In this document: positions 40,201 through 50,100 of the stretch, in pieces | Numbering within the stretch: position 1 is the stretch's first letter | How the letters are laid out: each line of letters opens with the position of its first letter | Assembly: GCA_951217055.1 (NCBI GenBank) | Contig: OX578282.1 | Coordinates: forward strand, 47,488,329 to 47,552,328 | Reading direction: 5' to 3' | Origin: Gerris lacustris | Taxonomy: Eukaryota > Arthropoda > Insecta > Hemiptera > Gerridae | Length of the DNA: 64,000 nucleotides | Notes under the pieces: model-generated | Databases searched by the model: none | The model's input: the letters and a program-made list of their open reading frames with translations, nothing else | Told to the model about the DNA's origin: nothing | Program-made: the position numbers and the translations under genes

Positions 40201-41408
40201 ATGCGAAAGATATTCTACCAGATTACACAAGAAAACCAATAATAATGGATGGAAAGAATTATTTTACAAAATTACTGATAAGATATTACCATGAAAAAAA
40301 TCATCATCAAGGAAGAGAACAACTCTTAAACGACTTAAGATCAAAATTTTGGATTTTAAATGGACGAAATGCTGTCAGGAATTGCCAACGTTTATGTGTC
40401 TTATGCAAACGAAAAAATGCAAAATGCGAAAGTCAAATTGAAGGATATTTACCAGACTTTAGAGTAACACCTCAGTCACGTGCATTTGCAGTAACCGGAA
40501 TGGATTATTTTGGACCTATGAACGTTACGGTCGGCCGGAGAAGGGAGAAACGATATGGAGTGTTATTTACCTGTATGACGACTAGAGCAGTTCATCTAGA
40601 GATTGCAGCATCGCTTACAACTGATGCTGCTGTCATGGCCATTCGTAGATTCATCTGTCGCAGAGGGTATCCGTTGAAATTGTGTTCAGACAATGGAACA
40701 AATCTACGTGGGGCAGAAAAGGAGATGAGAACAGCGTTAAAGGAGTTAAATCAATCAGAAATACAAGACTTTTGTACGATACGCCACATCAACTGGTTAT
40801 TTAACGCCCCAGCGGCACCTCACATGGGTGGGACCTGGGAGCGAATGGTACGTTCGGTAAAGGTTGCTTTGAAGACAGTCTTAAATGAACAGTTTCCAAA
40901 GGAAGAAGTACTGCAAACATTCTTGATTGAAGCAGAACACAGTGTTAACAGTCATCCATTAACATACGTCTCGTCTGACCATCAAGACGAAGAAAGCTTG
41001 ACACCCAACCATTTGCTAATTGGCAAAGACTGTCATGTTGCTGTACCAGGACTTTTCACCAGAGAAGAACTTCACCATAGAAAAATGTGGCGTATAGCAC
41101 AATATTATGCTGATATATTTTGGCGTCGTTGGATTAAAGAATACTTACCCACGCTGGTAAATAGAAAAAGATGGCATACCTCAAAAAGAGATATCACTAT
41201 TGATGACCTCGTCATAATTGCTGATGAAAATAGCCCACGAAATAGTTGGCCTATGGGAATAATCGTTAAGGTTTATCCTGGGCGCGATGGAAAGGTCCGA
41301 ATAGTAGACGTTAAGACCGCTGTTGGAGAGCTGAAGCGGCCAATTCAAAAAATCATGCTGTTACGTGCAGCAGGGCTGGACAACAATGAGGAGGCCGGGA
41401 GGATGTAA
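37167..41408 (+). CDS. BEL/Pao pol polyprotein
   Basis: One frame, open from at least 37167 to the stop at 41406-41408; no ATG is seen at its start, so it was once continuous with gag. Protease: LFDEASTVSLID near 37530. Reverse transcriptase: FVFDARAK near 38420 and YMDDYLGSF near 38782. RNase H: TFCDGSEKGYAAV near 39340, ELQAAVMGSQ, FFWTDSKIVYSWI. Integrase: zinc HHQGREQLL...CVLCKR (40300-40410), then GMDYFGPM, SDNGTNLRGAE and the final acidic residue region near 40840, ending in a DUF5641-like C-terminus. The stop codon overlaps the first bases of the 3' LTR. The frame has no break, so the enzymes could be functional if expressed. Confidence 0.93.
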   Translation, partial: CFACLKKSPHRVTDCRFKKRCGINGCQKVHHPLLHASPNEIDQCNLQIDEDENEVCNEETVEDKHIHQETNDDQDQGQDVHVIGNDQEEEHLLQARNVGRRVLLKVAPITIIGTNKSIETFALFDEASTVSLIDTELAEEVGLTGPIQPLKIFWTNSSYYEDNKSKRINLSVQGKLDDTVFNLENVRTMKQLNLPCHSVNATKCAKQWKHLEHLPIKNVKDVKPKVLIGQEHVDLIIAREVVQGPSNAPFASRTKLGWVIHGNMSLLKDRVDAEFSYHCYAEESELEDLLRQSILADNLVKPGERVMSPEDKKGLKIMETTCKQLEDKHWEIGLLWKNENTRLPESKTTALRRLYSVEKKMDKDDIFAKKYCEQIESFVKKGYARILGDEESRIEPEKTWYLPHFAVKHPGKPDKFRFVFDARAKSNGVSFNDNLITGPDLLNSVPGVIQSFREKRFAVVGDIEEMFLRVKIKPEDQVAQRFLWRGKDRSLPPKVYQMQAMIFGSACSPSCAIFVTRKNADKNSREFPAAVQAVYKNHYMDDYLGSFDTEKEAIDVVDQVVNCYKRGNFYMRNWMSNSAKIIEGIPIELRAKTVAELEFDRWPTAERVLGLVWNPKTDYLSFSDRVLCKYEYILKKTTAPTKREVLKVVMSVYDPLGILSPITIQGRMLLQQVWAEKIGWDDVISTSLFNKWVAWAAELHNIKSITIPRWYGFHSKETSEVQLHTFCDGSEKGYAAVSYLRFIAKNDYISTSIVMAKARVTSVKPMTIPRIELQAAVMGSQLASVVEESQETKINKRFFWTDSKIVYSWIQSTPKRFKTFVANRIGEIHELTLKEDWHWLPTSLNVADDATRGQWDVRKAERWLKGPEFLQEKEECWPFQVVEPSNEPDKEIRNDLVLKISEKEEDSRPLLQCERFSKYLRLVRSMAWVLVFINICKEKSRTRNKGFKKEITLTEFERAEKVLIAQAQYESFSEEVNSLRKKTPIKTSSRLFKLTPVLDDDGLLRLHGRLENAKDILPDYTRKPIIMDGKNYFTKLLIRYYHEKNHHQGREQLLNDLRSKFWILNGRNAVRNCQRLCVLCKRKNAKCESQIEGYLPDFRVTPQSRAFAVTGMDYFGPMNVTVGRRREKRYGVLFTCMTTRAVHLEIAASLTTDAAVMAIRRFICRRGYPLKLCSDNGTNLRGAEKEMRTALKELNQSEIQDFCTIRHINWLFNAPAAPHMGGTWERMVRSVKVALKTVLNEQFPKEEVLQTFLIEAEHSVNSHPLTYVSSDHQDEESLTPNHLLIGKDCHVAVPGLFTREELHHRKMWRIAQYYADIFWRRWIKEYLPTLVNRKRWHTSKRDITIDDLVIIADENSPRNSWPMGIIVKVYPGRDGKVRIVDVKTAVGELKRPIQKIMLLRAAGLDNNEEAGRM
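37308..37374 (+). repeat. 67-bp segment, native copy in pol (copy B)
   Basis: Identical to 36024-36090, and here in frame within an acidic linker between the gag knuckles and protease (encoding IDEDENEVCNEETVED). The in-frame context makes this the source and gag the recipient. Confidence 0.9.
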
Positions 41409-41545
41409 TGGTTTTGTTATTATTTTGATTATGTCAAGTTGTTTTTTTGACAGTTTTTTTAATTGTTCTTGAAAATTATATTGAATTTGTTAAAGGGATA
41501 CTTTCATATAATACGTAGTGTAGTATTTAGTGTGAGGACATCACA
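41404..41545 (+). repeat. 3' LTR of BEL/Pao element
   Basis: 142 bp, same sequence as the 5' LTR. The pol stop lies at its start, and it is followed by the target duplication ATTGT. Confidence 0.93.
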
Positions 41546-41635
41546 ATTGTAAAAGAGATATAATATATGAGAACCTTAATATTTTATTATAATATGAGCA
41601 TAATACATAGAATTTTATATAATTAAGTAGAAAAT

Positions 41636-42213
41636 GTCCAAGACAATTCAGACTAACTATCTCATATACGAGTTCATAATTTCTAATTACTTAGCCCAGT
41701 GTTCACTTTATTATTTTCGTATGTACATTTAATTATTATTGAACATTTCATCAATATTTATCATAAAAATAACTTCTCCTGGGCAGGGAATCGAACCTGG
41801 TCTCAGTCCGTCTGCGTTTTAAACTATTTTCTCAGGAACTAGATTCTTCCCGGGAAAACGGCTTATATCGTTAGATTCGTATTTAAATGGACTACATTTT
41901 AGACTTTTTTAAATCAAAATCTTCGAAACCATTTTCGAGAAATAATTTTTTTCTACGGTTTTTCAGAGTTTTTAGGGGGTAGCGCCCCCCCCCCTTAATT
42001 CTTGATTTTGCCTCGGGTATGATTTTTCTGAACATGTATGCCAAATTTCGTCAAAATCGGCCCACAAGTTTAGGCTCCAGGCGTCGCACGGACAACATTT
42101 TTTAAAAACCACTTTTATGGACTCAGGGGACCTCAAAACGTGTAAATCAATTAAAATCTCAAAATCTAATTTTCGCACCAGAGCAATACTTTCTCTTTAT
42201 ATTAGAAAGTAAA
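41636..42213. repeat. SINE-like repeat, copy 3
   Basis: Same family as 6002-6602, starting GTCCAAGACAATTCAGAC and ending in the TTTCTCTTTATATTAGAA hairpin. It has a run of about 11 C at the GCGCCCCC box and an internal loss relative to copy 1. B-box-like GGGAATCGAACCTGG at 41786-41800. Confidence 0.85.
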
Positions 42214-43696
42214 AAATGCTGATTATATTCTAATTATAATTAACTAATTAAATTAAAAAATTATGATAATGAGTACATAATCTGTAACTATATTGTTAAT
42301 CATAATAGGTAAATAAATCAATAATATTCATACTTATTATTTTCTATTGAATAAAAAATATTTCTTAAGTCGAGGTTTGTCTGTATTGTATGTAGAGAAA
42401 ATATAGTGATGTTTTTCTTTACCAACACCATCTACACTGGGCATTAGCCTTACGGTTTCATAAAATATATTTTGCTTCCGAGCTTACTAAAGGTAACGGA
42501 AGCTATGTGATTGTTCTGAAGTTCAAAAATAATTTATGTCTCCGATTTCAAATATTCCAAAACAGAAGTCCATTTCAGACATCAGGGAACATTTCTGGTT
42601 CCGTGTCTGTCTGTCAGAGGTGGCGCTATTTTTGCGAACCAACATACCTTAAAACCTAGACGTCTGATTTTAATGAAATTTGTATGGTAGGTCACAATTA
42701 GCTCATTGTTGGTTCCATATAAGTTTCAATCTTCTGCCCTCATCTGTTTTACTTCCACATGGTCACAAACATACATTTATTTACACCTATAGCTAAAAAA
42801 GTACTTATATGATTTGTATGAAACATATAGAATATATGTTTATAGAAAGTAACCCGCAGATAGCCCCAGATTACTTTGAACCGTCTGCACTCTTCAACTT
42901 TTGCTAAATCGATACTCTAATTTGTGTAAAAAATCAAAACAATTTTGACAAATTAAAAAAAAAACAGGGGAAACAATTAAAGAAATTACATAATAATGGC
43001 TTGTAAAAGCATAAAATCAATGAAGTATGTGATAGAGTCCGGGAAACTATGTGCTACTTCAATTGACAGTCTATTTTGAAAGCTGCAGTCTATTTTGAAA
43101 GCTGAGCACTCATCTACTTTATAACAATTAATACCTGCATCAAGGTAAAATAAATAAACCATTAATTTGATTGACTATTTCTCACTCAGACGTAATAATA
43201 TGCTTCTTAAGTATAAAATATTTGATTAGTAAAAAAAATAAATAAATAAAGAAAACTTTATTATATCTTTTATTTGTACAAATTGGAAGGATAAATAAAA
43301 TTATAACAAATAACAATTAGATACATTCAACAACAGCTAATAAAACAAAAGTGGCATTATATTCTAATAAACCAAGAGGTAAATTTGAACCTCATGAATA
43401 TGGCATTTTTGAAAATAAACACTTTGCTACTATGCTTATAGTTGAACAAACTCACAGGGGAAATAAAAGGACCATTAAATAACATAATTACAGGGAATTT
43501 GTTCCCTCAACTCGGTTTTACACATTCAAGACACCAATCACAGCCGTATTATCTCTATTTTCCTATACAAAGCTAACATTTTTTTTTATTTTTAATTACA
43601 ATGAATTACCTCCAGCATATACAAATATTAAGGAGTCAATCTATTACCATGAAACAAAGACTTTTTTTTTATGCACTTTTAAAAAAGGAAGAGGCA
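42214..43696. other. Intergenic, no gene seen
   Basis: AT-rich. A less AT-rich block at 42590-42900 (GTGTCTGTCTGTCAGAGG, GGTGGCGCTATTTTTGCG) resembles dispersed insect repeats, but no second copy was found in the window. No coding frame is supported. Confidence 0.5.
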
Positions 43697-44048
43697 CTTT
43701 TTTACTTTAGCACCCCCCTTGGTTCTAAACAATAGTCTGCCAAACAAAAGTTTCAAAGGTTTGTGTGTTTATCTCCCCAAGATATTGAGACTCCTGGGGC
43801 AGTTTTATATTTAATATTCCTTTATCTTAATAGTTGATTAGACTAAGGGATATGATCATAATTATATACACAAGTGTGATATTCCTTTGTCCTGAGGTAT
43901 ATTGGAATAAATATCCCTTTGTCTTAATAGTAATTTAGACTAAGTAATATATGCTACTCTGTATATGTTCCTTTGTCTAAATAACTATTATTAACACAAA
44001 GGGATATAGGGGGGGGGGGGGGGGGGGGAGGGTGCTAAAGTTAAAAAG
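43697..44048. repeat. TIR MITE with CTTTAGCACCC ends
   Basis: CTTTTTTACTTTAGCACCCC at the left is inverted as GAGGGTGCTAAAGTTAAAAA at the right. It contains the 20-G run at 44009-44028 and TATTCCTTTGTCC/CCCTTTGTCTTAATAG motifs shared with 9446-9660. Non-coding. Confidence 0.65.
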
Positions 44049-44306
44049 AACCGTAGAAGAAAACAAAATAATTATGATAATTCACAAATAACATAAAAGT
44101 AGTAATAAAACTAATCTGATATTGTTTACAGAAGGATTTTACAAACATTTGAATAAAATTTAATTTTGCTATATCTGTACTAGTTAATTCTTGTAACAAA
44201 TACCACAATGATTAATGTATTCTATTGTTGAACAAAATAAATAATAATTTTTGTTACAGAATTTGCTGCGACTAGAAAATGTTTACCTAATTAATTAGAT
44301 CTAAGT

Positions 44307-46603
44307 TTAATCTGGTTTACTCCTAGTTTGATCTTCTAAATGAAGAGGTGCAGGAGATCCTTGAACAGATACTACCTTTGTCTGAGACATGGGTTTTAGA
44401 AAGACTTTCTTGGCCTTTTGAGCACTACTGAGCTGAGGTACTGCTTCTGGCATATGAATCTTCAAAGATGAGAAGTAACACACTAAATTCACTGAAAAAA
44501 AAAAGAAATATACAAATTACGAGAGATAAAGATGCCAGTAACTTAGTTCCAGTTAAGTACAGATTTGCCGTAAGTATAGATTTACAAAACAGGAAAAAGG
44601 CAACAAATCATGAGTTTTTTTAAGGGGTGTTAGGAATAAGGTAGTGGTTCCTAGCAAACTCCCTTAAATTCTACATAAACTTCACCCTCCTACAGCTTCT
44701 CTACAACTACAGTATGAGCGTTATGTGTTGTGACTTTTGACAGTGGGGGAAAAATAAAAACCAATTTGGGGTGCTGAGCCAATAAGAGTTCAGGAGTTTG
44801 AATTTTAGAAGGTCAGGCCAACTAGGTAATCAAAAAAGGTCAGTGACCCTACTCCTCACACAGGCCCACTGGCTTTATTTTTTACTCATATAGTGCCAAT
44901 CTGAGTGTCAAAAGTCACAATTCGTAATATGCAAACTGAAGTGTAATGAATGTATTTCAATACACAAAAACTAATGCTTTCTGGCAATTGCATAAGCATA
45001 AAACACTTTCCAACAAACTTATCTTGAGCATTGATAAAATGAATGTAAGTACAGATCAAATTTAAACTGAATCAGTCAATGTTTACGTTAGCTATTGACC
45101 ACTAAAGACTTACCAGATGCCAGCCCTCAAGCTGATATCCAAGATATAGGAGTCTCCTTACTCTATTAAAGATACAGTACAGTTACTATGATGACACCTT
45201 GAGTTGTGGCTGGGCCATTCAAATATGAGAAGAAATGTTAATTAATAAGAATTCGGTGGGTAAAGAAATAGAAAACATGGTACTATATTACATCCATATG
45301 AGTTTGGGACTAAACATAATATCATGCAGAATAACATTTTCATAAGCTTTTATTCTTCTCACCCAAATGGAAATTAATATATTTCATTTGGTATAACCCA
45401 CCTGCATCTTGTTGCTTGATATTCAAAGTGTGTGCTATTTTCTCCGCAGTTAAATCCCTAGCTGCAACTTCCCTGTCTGTCAATACTCGGAGTGCTTGTT
45501 TCAGAGTTATCTTACCAGTAGGAATAATATCAGGTTCCTCATATCCTAATTCTGAGTCAGGAGCAGTTGAACGATTCACAGGCAATCTATCTTGTTGTGA
45601 TGGTTTACCGAATTTATTTGTCTGAAAAAAATGAGGGGGTGGGATCAGCAGTTACACTAATAAATAAAGAGTAATAGAATCATACCTCAACAAAATAAAT
45701 AATATTCATGTACACAAAATAATGTAATAAAATAATAATTACATCGGTCCCAGTAGATGTAACGAATACTTGTTTCAAATTTGTATCTAATTGAGTATGC
45801 TTCAGTTTTAGCTCTTCAAAGGCTTCGCCGTGATCTGAAGGGTAATACAAAAAAAATTAGAAATGAAATAATAACAGCCTAACTAAAAAATGAGCTTCCA
45901 AACTACCTCTCAATGAAAAACCCTTATTTGAGATAAGCTTCATTTGCACTGTGATAGTACTCTTACAATAGATCTAATAGATTTTTTCAGTCACTGCAAC
46001 AGCAATGTCATGAAATTGTAGTCTACATGATTTTTGGTGCAAGTGTTGACATTATGTCAAAATTTAGATAGTTTGTCGAACGTGTGAATACTAATATGCC
46101 ATTATTAGTATTTATATTCACTCATTGAAACACTGACAGTACCTGAACAATTTCATTTTTAGGACATACTTAGTTTGTTTCTGTTATGAACACTTAAGTT
46201 TTCAAGAAAAAACATCTCCCATCATAACCCCATTCGATATCAGTTATTTTACTGCTTACTTATACACATCTAATCAACTATAAGTTTTACATCAAAAGGA
46301 TAGGAAAATCGTATAATTCGTTTGACCTACCGGTATTCAAATTGTGCAATCGCATTCGATATTAAAGTACCTACTACAAAAAAGGGACAAGAGGAGATTA
46401 AAATTAGATGAGAATCAGATAGATTTGATAATTTCCAAAAGTAACACCAGTATTAAACCTTTCATAAGTAAGTCGATTTCTTTCTGTGACGATGGATGTC
46501 TCGGAGCTGCAGCTGGCTTATCCTTAGAAATAACTTTGTGGGCACGATTCTCCACATTAAAACGTTTCACTTTCCTCGCAGCAACTGACAATACTTTCCC
46601 CAT
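44307..46603 (-). CDS. NDUFAF4: NADH dehydrogenase (complex I) assembly factor 4
   Basis: Four minus-strand exons: 46603-46459, 45834-45743, 45621-45402, 44491-44307. Junctions are GT-AG with consistent phase; total 642 nt, 213 residues. The N-terminus MGKVLSVAARKVKRFNVENR followed by HKVISKDKPAAAPRHPSS matches the NDUFAF4 signature (NxENRAxxxISKxKPxxAPRHPS). The third exon holds IPTGKITLKQALRVL and LTAEKIAHTLNIKQQD, aligning with the family's conserved C-terminal half. NDUFAF4 works with NDUFAF3 at the inner mitochondrial membrane in early complex I assembly. Gly2 could be myristoylated. The protein is about 38 residues longer than the human one, mostly in the last exon, which ends DQTRSKPD. 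Confidence 0.95.
44729..44920. repeat. TIR MITE with TTGTGACTTTTGACA ends
   Basis: TTGTGACTTTTGACA at the left is inverted as TGTCAAAAGTCACAA at the right. Internal GCCAATCTGAG and GGCCAACTAGG relate it (inverse) to 10352-11719 and 19484-19680. It lies in NDUFAF4 intron 3. Confidence 0.7.
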
Positions 46604-47177
46604 TGTTAAATCTGCTAAACAAATATCAATCTCAATGATAGAAAAACAACAAACAATTATTTCACAACATAATTAGTACTTCGAATTCGAAAGTCAATGG
46701 AAATTTCTCGAAGAGAAGGATCGGATAACCATTATAGCCTCTTAAAACCTACCGTGCGGGAACAGGAACAAGTGTGTTCAAAAATAAATCTCTACTCAAT
46801 TATAATTAGATTTCAGCGAATTCAATTAAAATAGCGTTTTCTACTGATGGTTCTTCGAAAGAAAGCGCTCATTTAATGAATATTTTTCATTGGACGAATG
46901 ACAATTCGCTCCAGTGGAACTTGATTTGTGGAAGGAAGCCTCATGTCCATGTCGTAGGCTTAAAATAATTTAGTACAATAGTGAATAATTTATCATTTTA
47001 TTCTGTGAATGATTAGTTTAGTATTTAAATGATGTAGTTGATGTTCTAGTTAAACAAGTCGCAGTACCTGAACTGTTTATTATTTGTTGATGATTATTTT
47101 TTAAAGGTTTTCGTTATTGTTTGTGTGGTAGATAAGTTCATCGCTTTTGTCGGAGTTATCAAGTTATATTTTTCTGC
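46604..47177. promoter_or_regulatory. Bidirectional promoter region NDUFAF4 / AP-1 sigma
   Basis: The 574 bp separate the divergent start codons. No TATA box is placed at a sensible distance for either gene. It includes both 5' untranslated regions. A shared promoter is inferred from spacing alone. Confidence 0.5.
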
Positions 47178-50100
47178 ATGGTGAGTATTAATTAGTGCAC
47201 CTGGGTGTGCCATCTATAGTTTATTTAACTGATAAGGCGTTCGTGTTTTCCTTACCCTTTTTAGTCTTTTTGTTGGGACCGAACCTTTTTATTTATCTAA
47301 AGGAAAATATAAATGTAAAAATAAATTCCAAGCACAAGTAAATCTTATGTGGATAAATCTTTAAAATGTTACTGTATAACGCTTTTCAGATGTTCTTTCA
47401 TCATATAATTATTATCTCTCTGAAGCAATACTGTTTCTTAAATTGAAAAACAACTATTGTAATTAATTTTAACATTTTATGATCTCGGCAAATTTTATCT
47501 TGTTCTGCCGCAACTTGGTTAGTCTTTTACTTTGGTTAGTCTCGGTTTATAGGTGTGGGCGTCATCCACAATCTATAAGCCGAGTTAAAATATTGTTACA
47601 TATTACCTTAAATATTTAAAATTAATCGTTATACCTTTGTTCCTTAATCTTAAATGGAAAAATTAATAATATTGCACAATTTAAGATGAAGCCGCCACCA
47701 CAAGAATCAGATCTTCATTATGACTCACAGTGTGGAAGCCTACTAATTTTGATTAGTACAATTATTATATTGTAGACTGTGGATAGTGTTTTTGTTACTT
47801 AAGCTAGTGTGGGCTTCGGCACCATATTTAAATTGTGCAATATGGTTTACTGACTCATTGAGGTATAAATTTTGTATTGCCTACATAGAATTCAAGCCAC
47901 GCTAGAATTTTCTTGTCCCTATTATGCTTCAAATAGAAGTCACACCTTAAATTAAAATTCATAAAGGGTGTACTATTAAGATTAGACTTCAATGAGAAGA
48001 GGTCATGCTAAGCAGGAGCTACCAGCCCAGGTGCGATAATAAATCAATTGAAGCATGCAGCCGAACAACGGGACAAGCACCACTATACAAACTATGTAGG
48101 GGAGGCATTTAAACAAATTAACTCATTCTGTACTTTTACAGTATATATGTATATACTTCTATAGAAGGGATAATAATAGATCTCGGCAGGGACCCCTTGT
48201 TCTATAGTTTTACCAATTTCGGTTTGATTTGTAAATAACCTGTAATAACTCCTACTGTAAACTAATAGGAGCAGAAGTATTGACGTGGAAATCCTGGATC
48301 AGAAGAAAGTCACTATCTTGGCAGGTTGACAGACCAGTTGGAATTCCCAAGTTAAATAATTGTAAAAGGAAGAATAGTTAAACCAGGCCAACATTAAATA
48401 AGAAGTAAGTTAAACTTAATCTATTCTATAGAATAAAACATTAATTTTATGTAATGCTTTTTAAATTGGTGCATTTGTCATGAAGGCTTAGACAACACAG
48501 GTTTGCAAATTAAAATTTCTCTTGTGATGCATTGTCTACAATTGTCAGCTGTGTGGTTAATATAATGTTTTAGCTTCTGGGTCGAATAATACTCACCCCC
48601 TTACCAATTGTATTAATTATTCTTCTGTGTCTTCATTTTTTTAAAAATGTTATTGAAAAAAATTAAATAGCATCCTAACAAGAGGTCATGTTTTTGTTAG
48701 TCATAGCTAGTGAAGGCAGGTAAGTACAGGACCATACTGCAGGCAGGTAGATAAGCGGTGGCAAGGAATGCCCTACCCTGGGAGGAGGGGGGGGGGACTG
48801 ATGAATTATGTTGAAGTGTTTTATTGCTTTTTCTGAAATAGAATTAGTTTTGTAGTATGTATTGCAAAATAGACAATTTCTCTAACAATTGTTTTTAAGT
48901 TAAACTTAAGCAGTGTTCTAGACATGCTAAAGCACACTACTATTTCAGTATTATGCGCTCTACAATTTTCTATCACTCTGATGTTATAGCATTCTTTCAG
49001 TTTCCTAAAAGCATGTTCAATTATTTGAACATTAAGCGTTAAACATGTTTATATTCTCTAGGACTAGAGGTTTTTGTTCTAAGTTTATAGTTTCCGCCAT
49101 GAGCAATGAGCACAAGATTTCTAGTTACAGTTCTGGGTAAGTAGTAGTGGAGAGGGAAGCAGACTGATCTATATGTGATCTCAGTTCCTATCACATTCCT
49201 TTATCTAGATTTATTACTTACCGTTGTAAAGGGCTATACAATTAACACTTAACTTCAGTTAACTCTTGATTTCTGGTGATGTATGCTGCCCATTATCTAG
49301 GTATTACTTTAGTGTTAACTTGTACTTATTATTTATTTGTTTTAGATGCAGTTCATGTTATTATTCAGTCGTCAGGGTAAGCTTAGGTTGCAAAAGTGGT
49401 ATGTTGCTCATCCAGACAAGCTCAAGAAGAAGATAACTCGAGAACTTATCACTACTATACTTGCTAGGAAACCTAAGATGTGTTCCTTCTTAGAGTGGAA
49501 AGATTTAAAAATTGTTTACAAAAGGTATTTTAAATAAGCTTGAATGTTCAAGGAGATATCCTCCTTATACTTATTAACCAATAGCTTTCTTTATTTTGTT
49601 AGTTTAAATTATTTTACTTTGGTACTGAGTCGTTCACTTAGATTTTCTAAGATTTTTTATAGGAGGAATAATAGTTTTTATCATATTTAATTTTCCACAA
49701 ATGCTATAATAATGTATAATTAAATAAATCTGGCCTTTTCACTTCTTAATTGTGATAATGCCTGGCTGAAGTATTGATTTATAATATGTCTTGTTTTACT
49801 ATTTTAAATGAGATGTTTCTTTTGCAACAGAATGTTGTGGCTCTTAATGTCTAATTCAAAATTAGGATGTTTTTAAATATTTTCTTGAATTAGTGAAATG
49901 TTTCTTTGACTAATGAACTCATAGATATGAACTTATGGAGACATCACACTCCAATCATGGTGGATCATAATACTCTTAAGAGTTGCCAGAATTTGTTATT
50001 ACAATGGATTATCTTTTATGCAATTTTTTTTTTACACTTATTCCTAGTTTTATTTTGAAATATGTTGTTTGTTTGTAGGTATGCTAGTTTATACTTCTGC

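Larger units (their letters stand above)
35655..41545 (+). mobile_element. BEL/Pao LTR retrotransposon, complete but with broken gag
   Basis: Two 142-bp LTRs (35655-35796 and 41404-41545) that look identical by eye, flanked by a 5-bp duplication ATTGT (35650-35654, 41546-41550). Inside are gag (from 35903) and pol (to 41408) with protease, RT, RNase H and integrase in BEL/Pao order. A purine-rich tract (GAGGAGGCCGGGAGGA) sits immediately before the 3' LTR. No envelope gene is present. Identical LTRs mean a very recent insertion. Gag carries a premature stop in a 67-bp duplicated segment and a frameshift ahead of the second zinc knuckle, so this copy probably moved with proteins from another copy. 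Confidence 0.95.

Noticed and set aside
41409..42213. Envelope gene downstream of BEL pol
   Set aside because: Pol ends inside the 3' LTR; nothing coding follows.
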